Shown in pieces: positions 34,100 through 42,997 of a stretch of 64,000 nt of DNA. A model generated the notes under the pieces. That model ran no database searches. It worked only from the letters and a program-made list of their open reading frames with translations, and was not told where the DNA came from. Numbering within the stretch: the stretch's first letter is position 1; each line of letters starts with the position of its first letter. Source of the DNA: DASXAI01 sp963728985 (GTDB taxonomy: Bacteria; Actinomycetota; Acidimicrobiia; Acidimicrobiales; Ilumatobacteraceae); NCBI GenBank assembly GCA_963728985.1, contig CAVSME010000005.1, forward strand, positions 1 through 64,000. The letters are read 5' to 3'. The position numbers and the translations under genes were made by a program.

Positions 34100-35998
34100 T
34101 CACGGTCTGACCGCCGGGTCGAGGGTGGCCAGCTGCCGGAGGATGGCCCGGGCGGCGGCGTCGTGCTGGCGGAACGCAGGGGCGTTGGTGCGGGGCCGCG
34201 AGAAGGCGCCGGCCGCCGCCCGGCTGGTGTGCGCCCCCAGGGCCACCCGGCGCGGATGGGGCGCGCCGTGGCGATCGAGGAGGCGGAGCTGCTCGGCCGA
34301 CACCATCAGGCGGCCGGTGCTGATGCCGTCGCCGTCGTCCTCGTCGGGCAGCCGCTCCTCTACCCCTTCGCCGCGCGTGACGAGGCTGCGCACCAGTTCG
34401 TCGCGCGCGCCGCGGACGTTGGCCTTGGGCAGGCGCGCCTCGATCAGGGCGCTGGCCTCCACGACGGCCGGTCCGTTGCGGCCGCGGGCGACGAAGCAGC
34501 CCCGCTCGGCGTCGGCCTGCACGTCCAGCTCACCGCCGAGGAAGTGCACGACGCCGGCACGCGCCAGGGCCACCAGTTGCTCGAGGCGGTCGGGCGGAGG
34601 CCCGCTGGCCAGGTAGCTGAAGAAGCCGAACCACCAGCCGTCCATCTCTTCGACGCGTGAGCGGGACCCGAGCTGGCCCGAGGCGACGATGCGGGCGAGC
34701 TGGCGGAAGCTCGACAGGAGTGCCATGAACGCTCCGAGGTCGGCGCTGTAGCCCGGGTCCGAGCGCCGGTCCAGGTCCGCCTCGATGTAGGTCAGCAGGT
34801 GCGCCTGGAGCTCGCCGTCAGTGGCGAAGGAGCGGCCCCGCAGCGGCCGGTCGAGGTGGTCGAGATCGAGACGGTCCTCGCCGGCGGGAACGGCCTCGGC
34901 CACCAGCGCGGTGAAGGCGTCGCTGCCCCAGTCGACACCGGCGTAGCACTCGGCGAACGCCGCCCAGGGCATCGCCGTGCGTTCGGGATGCCCGCTGAAC
35001 AGCTCCTGGTAGTACCCCCAGCAGATCTCCTTGGCCAGCAGCGGCCAGACGTGGCGGCGGAAGTGGACGCGCGGATGAGCGGCGAGGAACTCGGCCACGG
35101 CGTCGGTGGCGAGGAACTTGGGCAGCTCCAGCGGGCCGCCCTGGAGCCGGTACGACGTCTTGGCGTGGTACGGCACCCCGCGACGGGAGCCCACGTGGAG
35201 CCGGGGCTCCCGGCCCGAGGGGTGGTAGGCGAGGCGGCCATCGGCATCGGTGGCGAACGTGCCGCCGCGTCCCTCCGTCAGCAGGATCATGAGGTCGATG
35301 AAGGCCAGGCCCATGCCCCGCACCACCACGTCGGCGCCGGCCGGCACGGCGCTGAGATCGACGTCGGCCGAGTACTCGGGCGGCAGGTAGAAGAGGTCGT
35401 GCTCGGCGGCGAACGCTGCCAGATCGGCCTCGGGCCCGGACGGGTCCACGTCCAGGTGGCCGAGGGCGAGGACGACGACGTCGGCGGCGAGCGGCGCCTC
35501 GCCCTCCAGCGTGAGGATCTGCCCGCCGCCAGGGCCGTCGTCGATGCCGGTGGCCCGGGCGCGGTGCAGGTGGATGGTGACGCCGTCAGGCCGCCCAGCC
35601 GCCACCCGCTCGAAGACCCACGCCAGGTAGGCGCTCTGGAGCTGGCGGGAGGGGAACGTGGTGGGGGTGAGGCAGGCCACCTCGTCGGTCAGCGCCGGCG
35701 TCACCTGCGGCTGGCCCCGCACGACGGTGGCCCACTCGCTCAACGACGGACCCGGCCGGATCGGCCCCTCGCACTGCACGGAGTCGTCGGTGAACATCGT
35801 GACGTCCTCGGCCATCGAGTTCATGCGCAGCAACGCCGACTGCTCGTAGCGCCAGATGCGCCCCGGCCCGGGCGGGAACGGGTCGACCATGTGGATGTCC
35901 AGGCGCTCGTCGCCCAGGAGCTCGGGCACGTTGGCCAGCAGCCGTTCGAGGAACGACGTGCCGCCGGGCCCGGCGCCCACGATGGCGACCGTCGGCAT
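34100..35998 (-). CDS. FAD/NAD(P)-binding protein (FAD_NAD_binding_9-like)
   Basis: 632-aa protein beginning PTVAIVGAGPGGTSFLERLL (Rossmann dinucleotide motif) with DPFPPGPGRIWRYEQSALLRMNSMAED soon after, which is typical of the pfam13454 group of uncharacterised FAD-dependent proteins. Further along is a second dinucleotide-like stretch (VVRGMGLAFIDLMILL). In other actinobacteria such proteins lie next to SsuD/LLM monooxygenase genes; here the gap is only 4 nt. It may supply reduced flavin or oxidise a nitrogen or sulfur centre. Confidence 0.82.
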   Translation of the reverse strand: MPTVAIVGAGPGGTSFLERLLANVPELLGDERLDIHMVDPFPPGPGRIWRYEQSALLRMNSMAEDVTMFTDDSVQCEGPIRPGPSLSEWATVVRGQPQVTPALTDEVACLTPTTFPSRQLQSAYLAWVFERVAAGRPDGVTIHLHRARATGIDDGPGGGQILTLEGEAPLAADVVVLALGHLDVDPSGPEADLAAFAAEHDLFYLPPEYSADVDLSAVPAGADVVVRGMGLAFIDLMILLTEGRGGTFATDADGRLAYHPSGREPRLHVGSRRGVPYHAKTSYRLQGGPLELPKFLATDAVAEFLAAHPRVHFRRHVWPLLAKEICWGYYQELFSGHPERTAMPWAAFAECYAGVDWGSDAFTALVAEAVPAGEDRLDLDHLDRPLRGRSFATDGELQAHLLTYIEADLDRRSDPGYSADLGAFMALLSSFRQLARIVASGQLGSRSRVEEMDGWWFGFFSYLASGPPPDRLEQLVALARAGVVHFLGGELDVQADAERGCFVARGRNGPAVVEASALIEARLPKANVRGARDELVRSLVTRGEGVEERLPDEDDGDGISTGRLMVSAEQLRLLDRHGAPHPRRVALGAHTSRAAAGAFSRPRTNAPAFRQHDAAARAILRQLATLDPAVRP

Positions 35999-36002
35999 CG
36001 AT

Positions 36003-37118
36003 TCAGCTGGCGGCGGCGAGGACGCCGCGCTCGCGGTCGCGCTTGGCGACCTCCTCCCGCACGATCGGGATCACCTGCTCGCCGAACTCCACGGCATCGG
36101 GCAGCGTGTCGTAGCCCCGCGCCGACAGGATCTCGATGCCGAGGTCGTAGTAGTCGAGCAGCGCGGCGGCCACGGTCTCGGGCGTGCCCACGAGGGCGTT
36201 GGAGTTGCCGGCGCCTCCGGTGGCCGCCGCGGTCGCCGTCCACAGCGCCCGGTCGAAGCGGTCGCCCCGGGCGGCGAGATCGACGAGCCGCTGCGAGCCG
36301 GTGTTCTCCGGCCGCCCGCCGGGGCGGCGGGCCAGCGGGCCGGCGCCCGAGCGCTTGCGCCCGGCGATGGCCTCCACGATCCCGTGCGCCTTGTCCCAGG
36401 CCTGCTCATCGGTGGCGCCGAGAATGGGCCGGAACGCCACCTGGAACTTGGGCGGTTCGGCCCGCCCCGCTCGTACCGCGGCCTCCTTCACCGATGCGAT
36501 CTGCTCGGCCGTCTCGGCCAGCGGCTCGCCCCAGAGGCAGTAGATGTCGGCCTCGGCGCCGCCGGCGGCGTACGCGGCCGGCGACGACCCACCGAACGAC
36601 ACGTTGGGCCGCGGCTGCTGCACCGGGAACACGTCGCTGACGAAGTCGGCGAAGCGGTAGTGCTGGCCGTCGTGGTCGAACGGCTCGCGTGACGTCCACG
36701 CCTGCTTGACGATCTGGATGTACTCCTGGGTGCGGGAGTAGCGGTCGTCCTTCGTCAGGAAGTCGCCTTCGCGCTGCTGCTCGTGGTCGTTGCCACCGGT
36801 GATGAAGTGGACCGTGAGGCGGCCGTCGCTGATCTGGTCGAGGGTGGCGAAGGTCTTGGCTGCGAACGTGGGGATCGACAGGTTGGGCCGGTGGGCGAGG
36901 AGCAGCTCGAGGTGCTCGACGTTGCTGGCGATGTAGGCCGCCGCCTGCGCCGGATCCGGCAGCCCCGAGCCGTAGGCGGTCAGGACCCGGTCCCAGCCCG
37001 ACTGCTCGTGGGCCCGGGCCAGGCGCACCGTGTACTGCTTGTCGAAGCTGGCGCCCGAACGCGGGTGGGTCTCCGATCCGTCGTTCGTTGCTCCCATGCC
37101 GAGGAACTGAACGGGCAT
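36003..37118 (-). CDS. LLM-class monooxygenase, SsuD (alkanesulfonate) type
   Basis: 371-aa protein of the reduced-flavin-dependent monooxygenase group; SsuD releases sulfite from alkanesulfonates. Landmarks are DKQYTVRLARAHEQSGWDRVLTAYGSGLPDP, TFAAKTFATLDQISDGRLTVHFITGG and YFRFADFVSDVFP-like NVSFGGSSPAAYAAGGAEADIYCLWGEP. ATG 37118 is preferred over 37139: GGAGGTGG lies just upstream and homology starts at PVQFLGMG. First gene of the operon with the FAD protein. A 22-bp inverted repeat lies in its promoter. Other LLM functions (N-oxygenation) remain possible. Confidence 0.85.
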   Translation of the reverse strand: MPVQFLGMGATNDGSETHPRSGASFDKQYTVRLARAHEQSGWDRVLTAYGSGLPDPAQAAAYIASNVEHLELLLAHRPNLSIPTFAAKTFATLDQISDGRLTVHFITGGNDHEQQREGDFLTKDDRYSRTQEYIQIVKQAWTSREPFDHDGQHYRFADFVSDVFPVQQPRPNVSFGGSSPAAYAAGGAEADIYCLWGEPLAETAEQIASVKEAAVRAGRAEPPKFQVAFRPILGATDEQAWDKAHGIVEAIAGRKRSGAGPLARRPGGRPENTGSQRLVDLAARGDRFDRALWTATAAATGGAGNSNALVGTPETVAAALLDYYDLGIEILSARGYDTLPDAVEFGEQVIPIVREEVAKRDRERGVLAAAS

Positions 37119-37150
37119 CGCCACCTCCGTGGGTCGCAAAAGCCGAGTCG

Positions 37151-37172
37151 CTTGGTCGACTTTTCTACCAAG
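37151..37172. promoter_or_regulatory. Inverted repeat CTTGGT-n10-ACCAAG, candidate operator
   Basis: Six-base arms CTTGGT (37151-37156) and ACCAAG (37167-37172) with flanking partial symmetry GAGTCG/GGAGTC. It is 32 nt upstream of the SsuD-like start, a suitable place for a regulator. The T-run inside the loop is on the plus strand, so it could instead terminate the minus-strand gene ending at 37204 read-through. Confidence 0.5.
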
Positions 37173-37203
37173 TGGAGTCGCCCTAGAGCAACGCCTCGCC
37201 CGA

Positions 37204-37818
37204 TCAGGCCCGCGCGCGGTCGTCGATCTGGACCGGGTAGCCCGCTCGCAAGACGGCCACGGTCGACGGCGGGGTGATGACGTCGGCGGTGCCGGATGCC
37301 GGCCGCCGGGACCGGCGCCCGTAGCCCTCGACGGTCCAGTCGACGAGCTCGGTGCCCAGCACGAGCGCGGGTGTGCCGTCGACGAGCACGAACGCGCCGT
37401 CGGGCAGCTCGGTCCAGGCCAGCGGGTGGAGGCGTCGCTGATGCGTGCCCCGGACGATGCGCTCGCCGTGCAGCTGGTGGTTCATCTCCTTCGCCCCGGG
37501 TGGCGGTCCGCCGGCGGCATCGGCCCACGCCGCCTGGTAGGCGCGGTAGCTCTCACGCCGGCACTCACCACACGGACGGTGGCCGGCGGCGAGGGAGACG
37601 GCCTCGTCGTGGAAGTACAGCCAGGTGAAGTGATGGGGCTGCCACTGCTCGCTCCACCGGCCCCGGAACTCCAGCGCGCAGGTGATCCAGAGGTCGCTGG
37701 CGTGCGAGCGGACGATGTCGGTTCCGTCGTGGAGGATGCCGCGGTTGCCCGTCCAAGCGCCCCGCAGCGGGATGGCCACGATGTCGCCGAGCGGGGTGAC
37801 GCGGTTGCGGTGGGCCAT
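37204..37818 (-). CDS. Uncharacterised Cys-containing protein, 204 aa
   Basis: Contains GHRPCGECRRESYRAYQAAW (residues 80-99), a CxxC with basic helix that looks like the metal-binding and DNA-contacting helix of Ada N-terminal domains, although the four-cysteine set of Ada is not complete. N-terminal MAHRNRVTPLGDIVAIPLRGAWTGNRG and the central LWITCALEFRGR are conserved-looking. I recognise similar actinobacterial hypotheticals but no function. Start ATG 37818 is 7 nt after TACCGT on this strand. Confidence 0.72.
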   Translation of the reverse strand: MAHRNRVTPLGDIVAIPLRGAWTGNRGILHDGTDIVRSHASDLWITCALEFRGRWSEQWQPHHFTWLYFHDEAVSLAAGHRPCGECRRESYRAYQAAWADAAGGPPPGAKEMNHQLHGERIVRGTHQRRLHPLAWTELPDGAFVLVDGTPALVLGTELVDWTVEGYGRRSRRPASGTADVITPPSTVAVLRAGYPVQIDDRARA

Positions 37819-37825
37819 CGGGGCA

Positions 37826-37831
37826 ACGGTA
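37826..37831 (-). promoter_or_regulatory. -10 box (TACCGT on minus strand), leaderless-type promoter
   Basis: Ends 7 nt before ATG 37818. With the TAGGGT at 37844-37849 it forms two leaderless promoters back to back in a 39-nt intergenic region. Confidence 0.5.
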
Positions 37832-37843
37832 GGCCGGGCATCG

Positions 37844-37849
37844 TAGGGT
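37844..37849 (+). promoter_or_regulatory. -10 box (TAGGGT), leaderless-type promoter
   Basis: Ends 8 nt before GTG 37858 of the secreted SGNH-type protein. Confidence 0.5.
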
Positions 37850-37857
37850 GAGCAGCC

Positions 37858-39597
37858 GTGCGGCGGCTTGGGCGGATGCTCTTCGCGGTGACGCTCGTGG
37901 TTGCCGGGTTGGCGGTCACTCGACCGGCCGGCGCGGTGGTGCGCTGCTTCGGTGCGTGCATCGCCGAGATCGCCGACCCCACGGTGCGCCCGGCTGGGGC
38001 CATCGGCCTCATCGGCGACTCCGTGCTGATGGGCGTGGACCCGTGGATCGCGTCGGACCTCGCCGGTGCCGGCTGGGGTCCGTTCCACTACTGGGCCGGT
38101 ACGGGCACCCGCGTGCCCGCCGACAACCCGCTCGGCGCCTCCACCGTGCTGCGCCAGTGGCGAGCCGGCGGGTTTGACCCGCCCGTGTGGATCATCGGTG
38201 TCGGGGCCGACGACGTCGGCTTCGTCGGCTCATCCGTCGCCGCGTCCGAGGCCGACATCGACCTCATGCTGGCCGAGATCGGTCCGGGTCGCGACGTCGT
38301 GATGGCCACCATCCAGCACCAGAACCCGGTGTGGGAGGCCAACTGGAACCGGGCCCTGCGCAACGTGGCCGCCCGCAACCCGGCGCTCCACGTCGTGGAG
38401 TGGCAGGCCGAGGCCGACCAGCACCCGGGCTGGTGGGGCGGCGACGGCGTGCACCTGTCGCCCACGGGCTACCGGGCCCGCAGCCAAGCGTTGGTGGCGG
38501 CCACGCTGCCCCTCCAGGCGGCGGTGCGCGCCGCTGACGTGGCGCCGGCGACCGTCACGCCCGTGGGCGCACCGGCCACGTTCGTGGCGGTGCCCACCGT
38601 GCGGGTGCTGGACACCCGCACAAGTGGAACCCCGGTGGGGGCGGGGGAGGAGCGGGCGATCGATCTCGCGTCCGTGCTGCCGCCCGGGGCCACGGCGGCG
38701 GTGGCCAACCTCACCGTCGACGCGCCGGCCGCCGACGGCTACCTGACCGCTTACCCGTGCGGCCACGTCCCGCCGCTGGCGTCGAACCTGAACTACGTGG
38801 CGGGGCACCCCCGAGCGGCCGCCGCCACCGTCACCCTCGGGTCCGGCGGCCGCGTCTGCGTGCGCTCCTACGCCGCCACCGATGTGATCATCGACGTGTC
38901 CGGCGCTTACGTGGCTGGTGACGGCGGCGCGCGGTTCAGCCCGTCCACGCCGACGCGCCTGCTCGACACCCGCGCCGGCGGCCGCCCGGCGGCGGGCGCG
39001 GTCGTCTCGGTGGCGGTGCCCGCCGGCGTGGCCGCGGCCACCGTCAACCTCACCGCCGACGGACCGGCCGCCGCCGGGTTCCTCACCGCCTACCGCTGCG
39101 ACCAGCTCCGCCCGCTGGCCTCCAACGTCAACTACGGCGCCCGGGAGACCGTCGCCAACCTCGCCGTGGTCCCGATCGGTGCCGACGGCCGGCTCTGCGT
39201 CTATGCCTCGTCGCCGGCTGATGTGATCGTCGATCTCCTCGGTAGCGCCGGCGCCGGCGGCCTCCGCTTCCAGGCCGCCGAGCCGGTGCGCCTGCTCGAC
39301 ACCCGCGACGGCACCGGTGGCTGGCAGGGCCGACCGAGCGCGTTCCAGGTGCTCGACCTGCCCGCCGTGCCCGGTGCCGCCGCCCTCGCCCTCACCGTCG
39401 CCACGGTCACGCCCGACGGCGACGGATTCACGACGGTGTACCCGTGCGGCGCCGACCGGCCGCTGGCGTCGAACCTCAACGCGCCGGCGTGGTCGTCAGG
39501 CACGGCCAACGCCGTGGTGGTGGCGGCGCCGGCGTGCGTCACCGCCCAACGCCGCGCCCACGAGGTCGTCGACCTATCGGGTTGGTGGGTGCCCTGA
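37858..39597 (+). CDS. Secreted SGNH-hydrolase-like protein with three Cys-pair beta repeats
   Basis: 579-aa exported protein. Signal peptide: RMLFAVTLVVAGLAVTRPAGA (about residues 5-26). Residues 45-220 form an SGNH/GDSL-like domain with IGDSVLMG (Ser block) and DGVHLSPTGYRARS (Asp/His block). Three repeats of about 110 residues follow, each with VRVLDTR / TRLLDTRAG / VRLLDTRDGTG, a Cys pair about 45-50 residues apart (YPCGHVPPLASNLNY ... GRVCVRS), and an aliphatic VIIDVSGAYV-type end. Such repeats are typical of secreted Acidimicrobiia proteins and probably bind the cell surface. Substrate of the hydrolase unknown. Confidence 0.85.
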   Translation: MRRLGRMLFAVTLVVAGLAVTRPAGAVVRCFGACIAEIADPTVRPAGAIGLIGDSVLMGVDPWIASDLAGAGWGPFHYWAGTGTRVPADNPLGASTVLRQWRAGGFDPPVWIIGVGADDVGFVGSSVAASEADIDLMLAEIGPGRDVVMATIQHQNPVWEANWNRALRNVAARNPALHVVEWQAEADQHPGWWGGDGVHLSPTGYRARSQALVAATLPLQAAVRAADVAPATVTPVGAPATFVAVPTVRVLDTRTSGTPVGAGEERAIDLASVLPPGATAAVANLTVDAPAADGYLTAYPCGHVPPLASNLNYVAGHPRAAAATVTLGSGGRVCVRSYAATDVIIDVSGAYVAGDGGARFSPSTPTRLLDTRAGGRPAAGAVVSVAVPAGVAAATVNLTADGPAAAGFLTAYRCDQLRPLASNVNYGARETVANLAVVPIGADGRLCVYASSPADVIVDLLGSAGAGGLRFQAAEPVRLLDTRDGTGGWQGRPSAFQVLDLPAVPGAAALALTVATVTPDGDGFTTVYPCGADRPLASNLNAPAWSSGTANAVVVAAPACVTAQRRAHEVVDLSGWWVP

Positions 39598-39672
39598 TCC
39601 GAATCGATCACTGAACGTCGTTCGTGGCCGTCCCGATTCTTCTCTTGTCTGTCGACGGGAAACTCGCTCGTT

Positions 39673-40279
39673 TTGATCGTTTGGGGAGCGTTTGGTCTCT
39701 TCCGAACCGTCGCGGTCAACCCAGCGTCGACCTTCCTGCCGCGCTCCGATGATCTTCCAGGAATACTTGGCGACAACGAGGTGACCTATGGATCGGTCGT
39801 CGCACCACAAGAACTGGACGGCCTGGCCGAAGTGCTGCAGATCGAGTGTCCAAAGGCGCTATCGAGCCAGCGGAACGAATCCCTGCTCAAAATCGGAATC
39901 GGAGTTGGAATCGCCTTCCTTGCTCTGCTCCTGCTTCGTGAGCGGAGGTCGCAGACATCATCGAGCGCGACGGCGGTGGTGGCAAGCCCGGGACCGGGGT
40001 GGTACAGCCAACCAGGTGACCCGACTCGTCGACGCTGGTGGGATGGCTCACGATGGGGTGACTATCTCGATGAGACCGCACCGCTGCAGGAGCCGGGTGT
40101 GGGCGGACGCGGCGTTGCCCATCGTCGGGGAGCAACCGACGCCTCGGAACGGGGCTTCCCTAGGCTGGTGGACGGCAAACAGACGCGCGGTGGCGATCAT
40201 CGGAGCGCTGGCGGCTGTCTTGCTCGTCGGCTTGATCGTCGCCCTGACGGCTGATAGCTCGCACTCCTCGTTCAACTAG
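39673..40279 (+). CDS. DUF2510-containing membrane protein, frameshifted
   Basis: Frame 1 (from 39673) encodes an extracytoplasmic part, a transmembrane helix (LLKIGIGVGIAFLALLLL) and a DUF2510 motif PGWYSQPGDPTRRRWWDGSRW. Between about 40070 and 40165 the sense shifts by +1 into TANRRAVAIIGALAAVLLVGLIVALTADSS, a second transmembrane helix, ending at 40279. DUF2510 usually sits at membrane-protein ends in actinobacteria; function unknown. The region is less GC-rich and less codon-biased than its surroundings, which suggests acquired or relaxed sequence. The start is uncertain. Confidence 0.5.
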
Positions 40280-40281
40280 CG

Positions 40282-40603
40282 ATGCTCGATACCTCCCAGT
40301 GCCCGGCCGCCTTCCGCAATGCCTTCAGCCGTTGGACGAGTATCTGGCAGGAGGTCGGCAGCTCGTATGAGGATCAGAGCCGCACCTTCGGGAGCAAGTG
40401 GTCGACGGCGCAACGTGCGCAATTCGAGTCGCGGGTGAACGACGCGCACCATGCCATCGGTCCTGGCCGCACTGGACGCGAACGTACGTGCCGACGACAG
40501 CACCTACACTCTCGGCCGCCCGGGTTCGTCGCCGGAATCGTTCTCGGCGTCGTCCGTCTCACATTTGCGACGCATCACGCCCAGAACGGCACGGTGCGGC
40601 TAG
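40282..40603 (+). CDS. Possible small protein, probably frameshifted
   Basis: ATG 40282 opens MLDTSQCPAAFRNAFSRWTS and continues to VNDAHHA near 40450. There the +1 frame offers PSVLAALDANVRADDSTYTLGR and runs to TAG at 40601-40603. Together this could be one about 106-residue helical protein next to the DUF2510 gene. The stop meets the 3' end of the convergent SDR exactly. No family recognised; non-coding sequence is the alternative. Confidence 0.3.
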
Positions 40604-41358
40604 TAGACGCTGTAGCCGCCGTCTACGATCATGGTCTGGCCGGTGTGGAACGACAGCGAGGGGTCGGCGAGGAAGACGGCCACCTTCTCGAACTCCGACG
40701 GTTGCGCCCAGCGCCGCACGGGCGTCCGGCTGACCGTGGCGTTGAGGAACTTGGGGTTGGCCTTGCCGCCGGCGGTGAGGTCCGTGTCGGTCCACCCCGG
40801 CAGCACCGAGTTGCACCGGATGCCGTAGCGGGCCAGGCCGACCGCCATCGCCCGGATGAGCCCGAGCAGCGCCGTCTTCGACGCCGCGTAGTTCGTGCCG
40901 TTCGGCGCGCCGTGGATGGCCGACACGGAGGACACGGCCACGATCGCGCCACCCTCGCCGCGCGCCACCATGTGCCGCGCTCCTTCGCGCATCGTGAGCA
41001 TGGCCCCTTCGAGGTTCACTGCCATGACGCGGCGCCACTCCTCCAGCGTCATGTCGAGGATGCTGACGCCGGAGCCCGACACGCCGGCGTTGGCGAAGAC
41101 GCTGTCGACCTTGCCCAGCGCGGCCACCGTGGCGGCGAACGACTCCACGATCTGCGCCTCGTCGCGCACGTCGCACTGCTCGACGTGGACCTTGCCCCCG
41201 AGGGCGGCGAGCTGCTCGCCGGCGGCGGCGTTCTTGGCCGGGTTGGTCCCCCAGATGGCAACCGACGCACCGGCGCGCGCCAAGCCCGACGCCATGCCGA
41301 GCCCGATGCCGCTGTTGCCGCCGGTGACGAGGCCGACGTGGCCCGACAGATCGGTCAT
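40600..41358 (-). CDS. Short-chain dehydrogenase/reductase
   Basis: 252-aa SDR with cofactor motif TGGNSGIGLGMA, FANAGVSG, SVSAIHG (catalytic Ser), YAASK and terminal GQTMIVDGGYSVY. Reads as NAD(P)-dependent alcohol/ketone oxidoreductase of unknown substrate. ATG 41358 overlaps the stop of the upstream transporter gene (ATGA), so the two are co-transcribed; the SDR may modify a molecule that the transporter exports or tolerates. Confidence 0.88.
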   Translation of the reverse strand: MTDLSGHVGLVTGGNSGIGLGMASGLARAGASVAIWGTNPAKNAAAGEQLAALGGKVHVEQCDVRDEAQIVESFAATVAALGKVDSVFANAGVSGSGVSILDMTLEEWRRVMAVNLEGAMLTMREGARHMVARGEGGAIVAVSSVSAIHGAPNGTNYAASKTALLGLIRAMAVGLARYGIRCNSVLPGWTDTDLTAGGKANPKFLNATVSRTPVRRWAQPSEFEKVAVFLADPSLSFHTGQTMIVDGGYSVY

Positions 41359-42815
41359 GCCGTCGACGGTACCGGGACGTGCCGGCTGGCGACCCAAGCC
41401 TCGCCGTCGATGCGATGGCTCGGGTAGCCGACGAACACGAGGAACGCGCAGGCGAGTGCGCCCACGGCGCCCATCACCCAGGTGCGGGCGTAGTCGGACA
41501 CGTGGGCGATGGCGGGGTCGCCGAGCAGGGCGATGGCCAAGGCGATGCCGATGGCGCTACCCAGCTGGAAGATGGTGCTCCGCGCCGCGCCGGCCATCGA
41601 GTAGAAGCGGGCGGGAACGTCGCGCATGATGGCGCCGGTCAACGTGCTGAACCCGGCGCCGCCGCCGAGGCCCATCAAGATCATGCCGGGCAGCACGTCG
41701 CGGGCGTAGTGCGCTTCGGGGCCGATGGCCAGCACCCACCAGACCGTGCCGATGGCCGACAACAGCGTCCCGAGGATGATCAGGCCGCGGTGCCCGATGC
41801 GGTCGGCGGCCCGGCCGGCGAACGGCGACACCAGCCCGGCGATCGTGGGTGACGGGGCGAGGGCGAAGCCGGCCGCCAGCGGTGACCAGCCCCAGACGCT
41901 CTGGAAGAACGACGGCATCAAGACCAGCCAGCCGAAGAAGCTGCCGATGTAGAGCGCCTGGGCACTGCAGCCGGCACTGAAGCTGCGCAGTCGGAAGAGG
42001 TCCAGATCGAGGAGCGGCCGTGGGTGGTGGGCCGAGCGCCACACGAAGATCGGGAAGAGCACGGCGGTACCGACGAAGCAGGCGATCACGCGTGGATCGC
42101 TCCACCCCCACGGGCCGCCTTGGACGACGCCGAGCACGAGGAGCCCTACGGCCACAGCGGCCAGCGGCACCGCGATCGGATCGAAGCGCTCCCGAGGGTT
42201 GGTGCCCTTCGATTCACGCAGCATGAACGCCCCGAAGGTGAGCGACGCCAGTACGAACGGGACGTTGATGAAGAACACCCATCGCCAGCCCGCCCACTCG
42301 ACGAGGATGGCGCCGAGCGTGGGACCGATGGCGGCGCCGAGCCCGGCGACCCCGCCCCACACCCCGATGGCCATGGACCGCCGGCTGACGGGGAACTCGA
42401 GCAGCAGCAGGGCCAGCGACGCCGGATAGATGAGCGCGCTGCCGGCCGCCTGCAGCGTGCGGGCGCCGATGAGGATGCCGGAACTGGGGGCGATGGCGGC
42501 CAGCATCGACGCGCCCAGGAACATCACCAGGCCGATCTGGAACGCCCGCTTGCGGCCCCACCGATCGCCCAACTTCCCCGCCAGCAGCAGCAGTGCGGCA
42601 AAAGTCACGTTGTAGGCGGTGAAGACCCACGAGAGCGTGGCCGACGACGTGCCCGAGAAATCCTGCGAGATCTCCGGCAGGGCGACGCTCACGATCGTGA
42701 CGTCCATGGAGACCAGGAACATCGAGACCGAGGTGATCCAGAGCGTGGCCCAGGCCCGGCTCGACTCCTTCGGCGGGGTTTCCGGATCGAGCCCGGACGC
42801 GGTGACAGCGGTCAC
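41355..42815 (-). CDS. MFS transporter, DHA2 (EmrB/QacA) family
   Basis: About 486-aa drug:H+ antiporter-type protein with about 14 hydrophobic segments. Signatures are SMFLVSMDVTIVSVALPEISQDF (helix 1, with the DHA2 Asp), AGKLGDRWGRKRAFQIG (loop 2-3) and GPTLGAILVEWAGWRWVFFINVP (motif C region). GTG 42815 is 7 nt after TACAGT, a leaderless arrangement; an ATG at 42854 adds 13 unconserved residues. Co-transcribed with the SDR. Export of an unknown toxic compound or secondary metabolite is likely. Confidence 0.9.
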   Translation of the reverse strand: MTAVTASGLDPETPPKESSRAWATLWITSVSMFLVSMDVTIVSVALPEISQDFSGTSSATLSWVFTAYNVTFAALLLLAGKLGDRWGRKRAFQIGLVMFLGASMLAAIAPSSGILIGARTLQAAGSALIYPASLALLLLEFPVSRRSMAIGVWGGVAGLGAAIGPTLGAILVEWAGWRWVFFINVPFVLASLTFGAFMLRESKGTNPRERFDPIAVPLAAVAVGLLVLGVVQGGPWGWSDPRVIACFVGTAVLFPIFVWRSAHHPRPLLDLDLFRLRSFSAGCSAQALYIGSFFGWLVLMPSFFQSVWGWSPLAAGFALAPSPTIAGLVSPFAGRAADRIGHRGLIILGTLLSAIGTVWWVLAIGPEAHYARDVLPGMILMGLGGGAGFSTLTGAIMRDVPARFYSMAGAARSTIFQLGSAIGIALAIALLGDPAIAHVSDYARTWVMGAVGALACAFLVFVGYPSHRIDGEAWVASRHVPVPSTA

Positions 42816-42822
42816 GGACGGG

Positions 42823-42828
42823 ACTGTA
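42823..42828 (-). promoter_or_regulatory. -10 box (TACAGT on minus strand), leaderless-type promoter
   Basis: Ends 7 nt before GTG 42815 of the DHA2 transporter. Confidence 0.45.
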
Positions 42829-42911
42829 CGCCGTGCGGTACTTGCACCACACATGCAATCGCGACGTGGCGATCGTCACCTATCAAGCCGAAATCAAGAG
42901 GATCACAAGAA

Positions 42912-42924
42912 GGTTCCGTGAACC
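42912..42924. promoter_or_regulatory. Inverted repeat GGTTC-CGT-GAACC
   Basis: Perfect 5-bp arms with a 3-nt centre in the 182-nt divergent region between the DHA2 transporter and the PEP-utilising gene. Candidate operator; position relative to promoters unknown. Confidence 0.4.
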
Positions 42925-42997
42925 ATGAGCCATCGGTAAACGAACCGGAACGACGACGGCGGGCGTACCGGGGGACTGCAACTTCAAGGAGCCTGCC

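Noticed and set aside
42855..42997. Rifamycin-associated element expected upstream of rifampin phosphotransferases
   Set aside because: I looked for the roughly 19-bp GGGGCTTGC-type palindrome and found only the unrelated GGTTC-CGT-GAACC repeat, so rifampin-dependent regulation is not supported.
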